Source: UBA1731 sp964567665
GTDB taxonomy: Bacteria; Verrucomicrobiota; Kiritimatiellia; RFP12; UBA1067
Assembly (NCBI GenBank): GCA_964567665.1
Contig: CAZMNN010000020.1
Span: 1-46,590, forward strand
DNA length: 46,590 bases
Direction of reading: 5' to 3'
Under the pieces are notes generated by a model. The model did no database searches, had not been told where the DNA came from, and saw nothing but the letters and a program-made list of their open reading frames with translations. This document shows positions 25,017 through 32,709 of this stretch, piece after piece. Both the position numbers and the translations under genes were made by a program. How positions within the stretch are numbered: the first letter of the stretch is position 1; the number at the start of each line of letters is the position of its first letter.

Positions 25017-25532
25017 CTATCCAATCCATTCTTTCGGGGATGACGCTCCGCCGCTTATGTCGAGAATGCGCTGATTGGAGGATCCACGAAAACGGAGTGA
25101 GATGTCCTTGAGAGACTCGATGAACGGCCCGTCCACAAGCACGTCAATCATGGAGAGCATCTCGTCCGTGCATTCAGTGCGCCAGTGCGACGGAGAGAGC
25201 AGTTCGCTCTCAAGCACACACCCGGTGTAGCACCATACGTTCTTGCCGGGATTGGTCTCCCGCCATCTGCGGAGAAAAGGCACAAGCCCCCTCTGATTGG
25301 ACGGCTCGAACGGTTCGCCGCCAAGCACGGTCAGCCCCGATATGTACGGCCGCGCACCCGCCTCAATCAGTCGATGCTCAGTCTCCGCAGTGAATGGTTC
25401 GCCCGCCTCGAAATCCCACGTCGCAAAGTTGAAGCATCCCTTGCAATGGTGGGTGCATCCGGAGACGAACACCGACACGCGAACACCCGGACCGTTCGCG
25501 ATGTCCGCAGTCTTTATCTCACACCAGCGCAT
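25017..25532 (-). CDS. nrdG: Anaerobic ribonucleotide reductase activating protein (radical SAM)
   Basis: 171 residues. The radical-SAM 4Fe-4S cluster cysteines are in VSGCTHHCKGCFN (CxxxCxxC). Also GPGVRVSVFVSG, LTVLGGEPFEPSNQ and KNVWCYTGC. It generates the glycyl radical on NrdD. Placed 13 bases after nrdD on the same strand; its end overlaps the upstream part of the queH frame. Length and order are those of class III systems. Confidence 0.95.
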   Translation of the reverse strand: MRWCEIKTADIANGPGVRVSVFVSGCTHHCKGCFNFATWDFEAGEPFTAETEHRLIEAGARPYISGLTVLGGEPFEPSNQRGLVPFLRRWRETNPGKNVWCYTGCVLESELLSPSHWRTECTDEMLSMIDVLVDGPFIESLKDISLRFRGSSNQRILDISGGASSPKEWIG

Positions 25533-25545
25533 TGCGCGGCCATCC

Positions 25546-27777
25546 CTACAGGTGCAGCACCCGTTCCTTGATCTCCTGCGTCCTGCCCTGGTTCCAGTAC
25601 TGCGAACCGATGTATCCGCAGGTGCGCCGCGCCACGTTCATCGTGTTCTGGTCGGTGTTGCCGCACTTTGGACATCTCCACACAAGTTTTCCGTTGGCGT
25701 CCTTTACGATCTCTATTTCACCGTCCCAGCCGCACTTCTGGCAGTAGTCGCTCTTGGTGTTCAGCTCGGCGTACATGATGTGGTCGTATATGAACTGCAT
25801 CACGGAGAGCACCGCCTGGATGTTGTGCTGCATGTTCGGCACCTCGACGTACGAGATTGCGCCTCCGGGCGAGAGCGCCTGAAACTTAGATTCGAGCGCA
25901 AGCTTCTCGAACGCATCGATCTTCTCGGTGACATGGACGTGGTACGAGTTCGTTATGTAGTTGCGGTCCGTGACGCCCTTCACGATGCCGAAGCGCTGCT
26001 GCAGACATTTTGCGAAACGGTAGGTCGTCGATTCCAGCGGAGTGCCGTACAGCGAGTAGTCTATGTTCTCGGCGGCTTTCCACTTCGCCGTGAATTCGTT
26101 GAGCCGCTTCATGATGTCGAGGCCAAGAGCCTCACCCTCAAGCTCCGTAAGCTTCTTGCCGCTCACCGCATATACGCACTCCCACAGCCCGGCATATCCG
26201 AGAGAGATTGTGGAATAGCCGTCATAGAGCAGACGGTCGATCTTCTCGCCCTTCTTGAGACGCGCCAATGCGCCGTACTGCCAAAGGATCGGAGCGGCGT
26301 CGGAGAGCGTACCGAGAAGACGGTCATGGCGGCAGCGCAGCGCCCGGTGGCACAGTTCCATGCGATCGTCGAATATGCGCCAGAACGCCTCCATGCACGA
26401 CTTCTCCGATGCGTTGTCGCCCACCTCGCGTCTCGCGCTCATTGCTATGTCTACGAGATTGACCGTGACCACGCCCTGATTGAACCGGCCATAGTAGCGG
26501 TGTTTGCCTGGCTCGTAGTTTCCGGCATTGGATATGTTGCCTATGCCGGCATCCGTGAACCTGTCCGGCGTGAGGAAACTCCTGCATCCCATGCAGGTGT
26601 ACACGTCGTGCTTGAGCGAACGCATCACCTTTTCCGAAATGTAGTCCGGAACCATGCGCTTGGCCGTGCATTTCGCCGCCAGCTCGGTAAGGTACCAGTA
26701 CGGATCGCCCTCCTTCACGTTGTCGTCTTCAAGCACGTATATGAGCTTCGGGAACGCCGGCGTCACGTAAACGCCCACTTCGTTCTTCACCCCCTGTATC
26801 CTCTGGCGCAGCATCTCTTCGATTATGACGGCAAGATCCTTCTTCTCCTGCTCGCTGCGGGCTTCATTCAGATACATGAACACAGTTATGAACGGAGCCT
26901 GTCCGTTGGTGGTCATCAACGTCACCACCTGATACTGTATCGTCTGGACACCGCGCACAATCTCATCGCGCACGCGCTTCTCGATGATCTCGGAACGCTT
27001 CGCGTCAGCGATGTCCGCGCCGACGAATTTCAGCTCGGCATCAACCTCCTTCGCAATCTTCTCGCGACTGACCTGCACGAACGGCGCAAGGTGAGTCAGC
27101 GAGATGGACTGCCCGCCATACTGGTTGGACGCAACCTGGGCAATGATCTGCGTTGCTATGTTGCAGGCCGTGGAGAACGAATGCGGCCTGTCGATCGTCG
27201 TACCGGAGATGACCGTACCGTTCTGGAGCATGTCTTCGAGGTTCACGAGGTCGCAGTTGTGCATCCTCTGAGCATAGTAGTCCATGTCATGGAAATGGAT
27301 GATGCCCTCTTCGTGCGCCTCCACCACCTCCTGCGGAAGGAGAAGCCGCTTCGTGACGTCCTTGGAGACGGCGCCGGCCATGTAGTCACGCTGCACGGAG
27401 TTGATTGTGGGGTTCTTGTTCGCGTTCTCCTGCTTGGCTTCCTCGTTCGTGCAGTTGATGAGCGAAAGGATCTCCCCGTCCGTCGTGTTCTTCTGGCGCT
27501 TCAGCTCCTGGATGAAACGGTACTTGATGTAGTTCTTTGCGACGGCATGGGCGCCTGCCTCTTGGATCTTCGTCTCTACGATATCCTGAACCTCCTCGAC
27601 GGAAAGCGCCCTGTCATGGGATGCGGCGAAATCCTCTATCTGCTCCGCAATGCGCTCTATGCGCGCATCCGTCAACTTGTCCGCCGCCTCCACTGTCTCG
27701 TTCGCCTTGCGGATTGCGCCAGCAATCTTGCAACGGTCAAATTCCTTCTCTTCACCGCTGCGTTTAATGATGTTCAT
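25546..27777 (-). CDS. nrdD: Anaerobic ribonucleoside-triphosphate reductase
   Basis: 743 residues. Class III enzyme that makes deoxyribonucleotides without oxygen. Order: an ATP-cone (1-95; IIKRSGEEKEFDRCKIAGAI) for allosteric control, the ten-stranded barrel with MHNCDLVNLEDML, PHSFSTACNIA, QYGGQSISL and NISNAGNYEP, the C-terminal zinc site CQKCG...CPKCG, and the glycyl-radical loop RRTCGYIGSQYWNQGR near the end. ATG 27777 is chosen over 27783 because AAAGAGG then lies 9 bases upstream. The 270 bases before the gene hold two identical promoter-like boxes. Confidence 0.96.
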   Translation of the reverse strand: MNIIKRSGEEKEFDRCKIAGAIRKANETVEAADKLTDARIERIAEQIEDFAASHDRALSVEEVQDIVETKIQEAGAHAVAKNYIKYRFIQELKRQKNTTDGEILSLINCTNEEAKQENANKNPTINSVQRDYMAGAVSKDVTKRLLLPQEVVEAHEEGIIHFHDMDYYAQRMHNCDLVNLEDMLQNGTVISGTTIDRPHSFSTACNIATQIIAQVASNQYGGQSISLTHLAPFVQVSREKIAKEVDAELKFVGADIADAKRSEIIEKRVRDEIVRGVQTIQYQVVTLMTTNGQAPFITVFMYLNEARSEQEKKDLAVIIEEMLRQRIQGVKNEVGVYVTPAFPKLIYVLEDDNVKEGDPYWYLTELAAKCTAKRMVPDYISEKVMRSLKHDVYTCMGCRSFLTPDRFTDAGIGNISNAGNYEPGKHRYYGRFNQGVVTVNLVDIAMSARREVGDNASEKSCMEAFWRIFDDRMELCHRALRCRHDRLLGTLSDAAPILWQYGALARLKKGEKIDRLLYDGYSTISLGYAGLWECVYAVSGKKLTELEGEALGLDIMKRLNEFTAKWKAAENIDYSLYGTPLESTTYRFAKCLQQRFGIVKGVTDRNYITNSYHVHVTEKIDAFEKLALESKFQALSPGGAISYVEVPNMQHNIQAVLSVMQFIYDHIMYAELNTKSDYCQKCGWDGEIEIVKDANGKLVWRCPKCGNTDQNTMNVARRTCGYIGSQYWNQGRTQEIKERVLHL

Positions 27778-27855
27778 CGCCATCTGCCTCTTTGGAATTG
27801 TTCAGGGATTGTTCCGAAATGGTTTTGCGCCCCTCAAGGTCGCCGTCGGCAATAG

Positions 27856-27884
27856 AAGATATCAAAACCCCATATCGATTGCAA
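27856..27884 (-). promoter_or_regulatory. Promoter P1 of nrdD
   Basis: Minus strand -35 TTGCAA (27879-27884), 17-base spacer, extended -10 TGATATCTT (27856-27864). Predicted leader about 70 bases to the nrdD ATG. Confidence 0.45.
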
Positions 27885-27908
27885 GCGCGAAAAGCAAAAA
27901 GATATCAA
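27856..27908. repeat. Direct repeat AAGATATCAA in the nrdD leader
   Basis: AAGATATCAA at 27856-27865 and 27899-27908. Each copy coincides with a TGATATCTT box on the minus strand, so it may be a duplicated promoter or an operator. The rest of the gene-free stretch 27784-28052 is AT-richer than the genes around it. It also holds a loose repeat (ATGGACAATGCTGACC near 27920 and ATGGGACAATGATCAGCC near 28026). No canonical NrdR box and no riboswitch fold were recognised. Confidence 0.45.
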
Positions 27909-27927
27909 CATCTTGTGTCATGGACAA
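27899..27927 (-). promoter_or_regulatory. Promoter P2 of nrdD
   Basis: Minus strand -35 TTGTCC (27922-27927), 17-base spacer, extended -10 TGATATCTT (27899-27907), same box as P1 and 43 bases upstream of it. Confidence 0.4.
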
Positions 27928-28052
27928 TGCTGACCATACAAGATAATGTGTTTCTGCGATTTTATGGCCATTTAGCCCAATCTGTCTTACATATCAAAGA
28001 CAGACTCGAATATATGAATCATGTATGGGACAATGATCAGCCGGTAGCGTCA

Positions 28053-30452
28053 TTACCGCCCAAAGTCCAGCAGACGCACGGTCTCTGGCGGAATCGTCAT
28101 TTCGGCGATGCCGTCGGTAAATCTCCACTCGCCGCCCACAACGCACTCTTTTGCCTGCTTTGCGCCGGAAAGCGTCCTGATTCTGACGTTTTGCGGTGTT
28201 GCGCCTGAATTGAACACCGTCAGATACCTGTCGCCGAACTGCTCAACGAACACCGCAGGAGTCTCGGAGACGGCAAGCGTATTTACTGGACGCCATCCGG
28301 CCTCTGAGATCATCCGGCAGAGCGGTACGTACTTCTTGAACAGCGGACGGTCTCGGTTATACAGCTCCGGACGCGAAAAATAGTGCCCGCCAGAGGCATT
28401 CGGACTGAAAAAGCTCGCAAAAAGACCGTAGGCAAGCGTCCGTTGCATATATTTCTCAACAAGTTCAGACGGAAATCTGTCGAAATCCACATTCATCAGG
28501 AAGCAGTACGGCTTGCCGCCGCTCATTGCCCTGAAGTAGAGCAGTTCCTTATCGCCCTTTGGAATCCACTTGGCCGTCTTCGCGTCAATCCACTTGGTCT
28601 CCTGTCCGCCGAAGTCGCTGTACGGCACAAACCACGGCCAGCGCAGCGGAATGCCGTTCCCCATCAGATAGCGACCGATTCCGTGCGCACGGTCGGCTGC
28701 CACGCGGATGTACTCGTAGATTGAAAGGCATTTCGATATCCCAGGCTTCTTCGTGGCTGGATCGAACGCGAGCGGTGTCCTTGAGTGCGCAAAGTGCGCC
28801 CGGTTGAAGTCGAGGGGCGGCGGTATGTGGCACTCTGCGGAATCGATGTACTCACCATCCACGCCTTGAGGAAACACCTTGCCTTCGTAGCGCCGCCTCC
28901 ATGATTCATCGGAAAACTTGTAGGCAAACTCCCCGTCTGGAAGATCTGGCAACGGACAGAGACTCCACACAACGCCTTTGCACCATGGCGCATCCCTGAT
29001 CTGCCCGATCGCCCATCCGACATCGTCGCGCATCGCCGAATTGCGCCAGGCTCGCGCAAACGCATCGCCGTTAGCGGCACGCCTATCAGCCTCGAAGAAG
29101 CAATCCGCCAATGAGTACTGTCCTGCGGTGTCCGGCATTCTCATCCACCATGTGGTCGGCTCCGTGTAGTTGAAGGTTACGATTCCGTGCGCATCGTCCC
29201 AGTCGGTCTCGTTCGTCCCCTCCTTTATCTTGAAGCCGAAATCCTCCCAGCCCTCGACTTTGCTGATCCTGTGAAACGCCATCCAAAGTCCATGCTCCTT
29301 GATGCGAACCTTCGAAAACTCCGGGAACAGAGCCTGGTATGTCGCAAGCGCACTGCGGAATCCGTGTTTTGCGGGAAATGCGAATCTGAAGAATCGGAAG
29401 TGCGCCGTCGGATGCTCTTTCGTGAATCCCAGGTCGAACGCGATGAAAAGCTGACGCAGCGGCGCATGGGCCGCAGTCCGGAAGATGGCCGGCGCAGAGC
29501 AGTCGATTCCGAGCGCAATCCCGTCATCACCCGCAGTCACGGCACCGAACGGCCAAAGGGAGAGAGGCCCTTCGCCCGCGCCGACGTTCGATGTCGCACG
29601 ACACTGCACATCCTTCTCAGGATTCAACGGAATGGCCGTTCGCGGATCATCGTGCCAAACCATCTGTTCAGTTCCCGGAACCGGAATTGCGTAGACGAGC
29701 GTGACTGCGCGGTCATTGCCGGACAGTTCCTTGGCAGTCACGTCGAAGACCGTTGCATCTCCGATCCGTTCGGTCTTCACTTCAAGTGAAATGTCCTCCG
29801 CCTTGCCGCCGGATTCAATCGAGACGAATCCGCGCTCCTTCGTCACATCACGGAGCAGAAACGCCGAAGCGTCAAGTCGACGGCATTTTGAGAGCACAAC
29901 TGGACAGGTATCGTAGGAGACGAACTTCTCGTTTGCGAAAAGCTGCAGCGACGGTGCGCGGAAGCGCACCTTGCCGGCCCTGTTCCTGAAAAGCAGGTAG
30001 GCGGAAAAGTGGCTTACTGGCTTGTCCGGCATTACCGTGACAGACCGCTTCTGCCAACCACGCGCCGGATCCTCAACGAAGCAGGCTGTCTGTCCATACA
30101 GCTTTGAGCCGTCTGCGTACGTGATGTCGATGTACAGCGAGTAGTCGGGGGACGGAGATCCGCCAGACGACATGGCGCGGCTTTCGGCCGTCACCGTGAA
30201 CGGAATGGCTACATCCTGATTGAGCGTCTTGCCCCATACCGCGCCGCGTTGAGCCTTGGCGTCATAACCGTTGTCGCAGACAATTTCAGCCCCATCCCTG
30301 ACAAAGCCGTCGCGGAGTTTTCCGCATCCGTCAAACGAAAACGTCTGGGATATGGTGTCTGTTTTTGTTCCGATCGATGGATACACCACCGAAGCAAAAA
30401 GCGAAAAGGAGGAAACCGCCGCCGCAAGCGCTGTCGCAAACATCGTTTTCAT
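28053..30452 (-). CDS. Large secreted protein, probable glycosidase of unrecognised family
   Basis: 799 residues. Signal peptide (MFATALAAAVSSFSLFASVV), then a beta-rich domain of about 150 residues that looks like a carbohydrate-binding module (SHFSAYLLFRNRAGKVRFRA), a second sandwich, and a likely barrel from about residue 390: KEHGLWMAFHRISKVEGW, GIVTFNYTEPTTWWMRM, GVDGEYIDSAECHIPPPLDF (possible acidic catalytic residues) and ALRWPWFVPYSDFGG-like strands. It ends with a small beta domain (DRYLTVFNSGATPQNVRIR). No family name can be given with confidence. The ATG overlaps the coaB stop (ATGA), and an extended -10 inside coaB would start a transcript exactly on this ATG. Confidence 0.65.
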   Translation of the reverse strand: MKTMFATALAAAVSSFSLFASVVYPSIGTKTDTISQTFSFDGCGKLRDGFVRDGAEIVCDNGYDAKAQRGAVWGKTLNQDVAIPFTVTAESRAMSSGGSPSPDYSLYIDITYADGSKLYGQTACFVEDPARGWQKRSVTVMPDKPVSHFSAYLLFRNRAGKVRFRAPSLQLFANEKFVSYDTCPVVLSKCRRLDASAFLLRDVTKERGFVSIESGGKAEDISLEVKTERIGDATVFDVTAKELSGNDRAVTLVYAIPVPGTEQMVWHDDPRTAIPLNPEKDVQCRATSNVGAGEGPLSLWPFGAVTAGDDGIALGIDCSAPAIFRTAAHAPLRQLFIAFDLGFTKEHPTAHFRFFRFAFPAKHGFRSALATYQALFPEFSKVRIKEHGLWMAFHRISKVEGWEDFGFKIKEGTNETDWDDAHGIVTFNYTEPTTWWMRMPDTAGQYSLADCFFEADRRAANGDAFARAWRNSAMRDDVGWAIGQIRDAPWCKGVVWSLCPLPDLPDGEFAYKFSDESWRRRYEGKVFPQGVDGEYIDSAECHIPPPLDFNRAHFAHSRTPLAFDPATKKPGISKCLSIYEYIRVAADRAHGIGRYLMGNGIPLRWPWFVPYSDFGGQETKWIDAKTAKWIPKGDKELLYFRAMSGGKPYCFLMNVDFDRFPSELVEKYMQRTLAYGLFASFFSPNASGGHYFSRPELYNRDRPLFKKYVPLCRMISEAGWRPVNTLAVSETPAVFVEQFGDRYLTVFNSGATPQNVRIRTLSGAKQAKECVVGGEWRFTDGIAEMTIPPETVRLLDFGR

Positions 30453-31129
30453 GGCGACATTATATCACATGGTTCGTGATCCCGCCGTCCATCGGCAAAG
30501 GCCTTTTCGGCGAACGTCACAATTCTCCGCGCAACAGCCGACTTCGACAACAACGGAAGATGATCCACGGTGCCGTCCGGATGAACGAATGCCACACGGT
30601 TTGTGGATACGCCAAAACCGCATTTCGCCGCAGTCACATCGTTGGCGACAACGAGATCAAGTCCCTTCTCCGCGCACTTGCGGGCTGCTTCAGCAGTCGG
30701 CTCACCGGTCTCTGCGGCGAACCCAATCAACACAGCCTTCTTTCCAGCGCTGCGTATTTTCGCGGAGACTGTCTTCAGGACATCGGGGTTGCGCACAAGC
30801 TTGAGCGTTCCGGACATCTCACGCTTCTTGAGCTTGCCCGCAGCGCACTCTGCCGGACGCCAATCGGCGACAGCCGCTGCCGCAACAATGCAATCGAACT
30901 CCTCGCCGTCGACCGCCGCCATCATGTCACGGGCGGAAACGACATCGATGCGCCTTACGCCCTTCGGTGTCGGAAGCGAAACCGGACCGGCGACAAGGGT
31001 GACACGGTGTCCGGTCGCTTGCGCCGCACGCGCCACTGCGAATCCCATCCTTCCGGTGGACGGATTGGAAAGAAATCTCACGGGATCTATGAACTCCCGC
31101 GTCGGGCCGGCCGTGACAAGTATGTGCAT
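30449..31129 (-). CDS. coaB: Phosphopantothenate--cysteine ligase (CoaB only)
   Basis: 226 residues from ATG 31129. Only the synthetase half of CoaBC is present: MHILVTAGPTREFIDPVRFLSN, NPSTGRMGFAVARAA, CIVAAAAVADWRP, KLKKREMSGTLKLVRNPDVL, VLIGFAAETGE, LVVANDVTA. It adds cysteine to phosphopantothenate for coenzyme A. The decarboxylase half (CoaC) is not fused and is not in the window. The frame continues upstream to 31279, but those residues do not match the family and lie in eda. 22 bases after eda. Confidence 0.9.
   Translation of the reverse strand: MHILVTAGPTREFIDPVRFLSNPSTGRMGFAVARAAQATGHRVTLVAGPVSLPTPKGVRRIDVVSARDMMAAVDGEEFDCIVAAAAVADWRPAECAAGKLKKREMSGTLKLVRNPDVLKTVSAKIRSAGKKAVLIGFAAETGEPTAEAARKCAEKGLDLVVANDVTAAKCGFGVSTNRVAFVHPDGTVDHLPLLSKSAVARRIVTFAEKAFADGRRDHEPCDIMSP
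30459..30467 (-). promoter_or_regulatory. Extended -10 inside coaB, for the downstream secreted protein
   Basis: Minus strand TGATATAAT, perfect hexamer at 30459-30464, formed by the last codons of coaB. Expected start 30452, the A of the next ATG. A chance match to coding sequence cannot be excluded. Confidence 0.4.
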
Positions 31130-31151
31130 ACAGGGGTGATGACGATGGCGA

Positions 31152-31787
31152 TCAGCGTTCCCTTGCGAGTTCGCTGGCCTCCTGCGCCAACGCCTTGATG
31201 CGAGGCCAGTCTCCGGAGGCAAGTGCATCCTTCGGAACAATCCACGTGCCGCCGCAGGCGACAATTTCAGGCACAGCAAGATAGTCCTTGACGTTTGCGG
31301 CGTTTATGCCACCGGTCGGCATGAACTTCACGCCGGTCGAGCGAAATGCGCCAAGGAGATTCTTGATCATCTTGACGCCACCGGCGGCCTCCGCAGGGAA
31401 GAACTTCACCATCGGCACACCGGCTGTAAGCGCCTGCGACAGCTCGGACGCCGTGGCGACGCCTGGCACCATCGGAAGACCAATCTCCTGCGCATACGAA
31501 ACGATGACGGGATCGAAGCCGGGGGCGACACCGAACGCCGCTCCTGCCTCCTTCGCCGCCTTGACCTGCGCAACGGTGAGCAGAGTGCCGGCGCCGACAA
31601 CGGCGCCGGGGACTTCCGCCTTTATCTTCGCGATCGCGCCGGCGGCCGCAGTCGTCCTGAACGTGACTTCAAGCACCGGCAGACCGCCATCCACAAGCGC
31701 CGTTGCGAGCGGCACTGCTTTCGCCTCGTCGTCAATGACTATCACAGGGATTATCCCTGCGGAACGAAGCGTCTCTACGATATCCAT
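31152..31787 (-). CDS. eda: KDPG/KHG aldolase
   Basis: 211 residues, trimeric class I aldolase. Splits 2-keto-3-deoxy-6-phosphogluconate into pyruvate and glyceraldehyde-3-phosphate, the last step of uronate degradation and Entner-Doudoroff. Catalytic Glu in LEVTFRT, Schiff-base Lys in VKFFPAEAAGG, phosphate site FMPTGGINAAN, GAGTLLTVAQVK and a C-terminal GGTWIVPKDAL. Lies between the SDR and coaB, 38 bases after the SDR gene. Confidence 0.95.
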   Translation of the reverse strand: MDIVETLRSAGIIPVIVIDDEAKAVPLATALVDGGLPVLEVTFRTTAAAGAIAKIKAEVPGAVVGAGTLLTVAQVKAAKEAGAAFGVAPGFDPVIVSYAQEIGLPMVPGVATASELSQALTAGVPMVKFFPAEAAGGVKMIKNLLGAFRSTGVKFMPTGGINAANVKDYLAVPEIVACGGTWIVPKDALASGDWPRIKALAQEASELARER

Positions 31788-31825
31788 CGCGTACTTCCGT
31801 TTCTGCCTGACGTTTCAAGGAGCAA

Positions 31826-32668
31826 TCAAACTCCGGAATAGCAAACGAATCCGCCGTCCACCGGGAGCGTCACGCCAGTGATGAACGACGCCTCGTCGGA
31901 GATGAGGAAGCGGGCGGCTCCATGCAGATCGCTCGGCTGCCCGAACTTGCGCATCGGCGTCTTGGCGATAACCTTGTTTCCACGCGGCGTAAGCGTCTTG
32001 CCGTCCTTTTCAAGCATGAGGAAGCGGTTCTGGTTTGTGATGAAGAACCCAGGCGCAAGCGCGTTCACGCGGATGCCCATCGGCGCGAGATGCGTGGCGA
32101 GGAAGCGCGTGAAGTTCATGATTCCCGCCTTTGCCGCACCGTATGCCGCCACCTTCGTGAGCGGCTGATAGGCCGCCATCGAGCAGAAGTTCAGCACCGC
32201 GCCGCCCTTCTTCAGCATTTCCTTGCAGAACACCTGGCAGGGAAGGATCGTGCCGACAAGGTTGAGCTTGTTCACGAACTCGAAGCCCTCGGGCGTAAGG
32301 CCGAAGAACGTATCTTCGAGCTTTGTGCCCTTCGTCATCTGCTCCGCCGGTGTCGTGCCCTTCGGGTGGTTGCCGCCGGCTCCGTTGATGAGCACGTCGA
32401 TGCGCTTCCACTTTTTGAGGATAGTCTTGCAGGCCGCTTCGAGCGAAGCCTTGTCAAGCACGTTCGCCTCAATGGCGAGCGTCTGCTTCAGCCCCTTCTT
32501 CGCGAGCTTGGCGCAGAAATCCTTCGCCACGTCCCCGCGCAGGTCAAGCACCGCGACCTTCGCCCCATGACGCAGCAGATCCTCCGTCATGCTTGAGCAG
32601 AGAACGCCGGCCGCTCCCGTGCAGACGATCACCTTTCCTTCAACACCCTTCTCCTTGAGCACTTTCAT
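31826..32668 (-). CDS. SDR oxidoreductase, D-mannonate oxidoreductase type
   Basis: 280 residues. Rossmann start GKVIVCTGAAGVLCSSMTEDL, NAG motif VLINGAGGNHP, catalytic Ser in NFCSMAAYQPL, YGAAKAG with Tyr and Lys, and LPVDGGFVCYSGV at the end. The long insertion around APGFFITNQNR and the SGV tail match short-chain enzymes annotated as D-mannonate (fructuronate) oxidoreductase in gut bacteria. Being next to eda supports hexuronate catabolism. The ATG has AAAGGA upstream and lies 41 bases after tkt. Confidence 0.85.
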   Translation of the reverse strand: MKVLKEKGVEGKVIVCTGAAGVLCSSMTEDLLRHGAKVAVLDLRGDVAKDFCAKLAKKGLKQTLAIEANVLDKASLEAACKTILKKWKRIDVLINGAGGNHPKGTTPAEQMTKGTKLEDTFFGLTPEGFEFVNKLNLVGTILPCQVFCKEMLKKGGAVLNFCSMAAYQPLTKVAAYGAAKAGIMNFTRFLATHLAPMGIRVNALAPGFFITNQNRFLMLEKDGKTLTPRGNKVIAKTPMRKFGQPSDLHGAARFLISDEASFITGVTLPVDGGFVCYSGV

Positions 32669-32709
32669 GGTTTTCCTTTCGTTGGGTTGACAATGGTTTG
32701 CCGATTCCG

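Noticed and set aside
25297..27855. 852-codon open frame on the plus strand opposite nrdD and nrdG
   Set aside because: The minus strand encodes two complete, well-conserved enzymes here. The antisense frame has no ribosome site, no recognisable domain and arises from the biased codons of the real genes.
27784..28052. NrdR box or cobalamin riboswitch upstream of nrdD
   Set aside because: No 16-base ACACTATATATAGTGT-like palindrome pair and no conserved B12-box sequence was found by eye.
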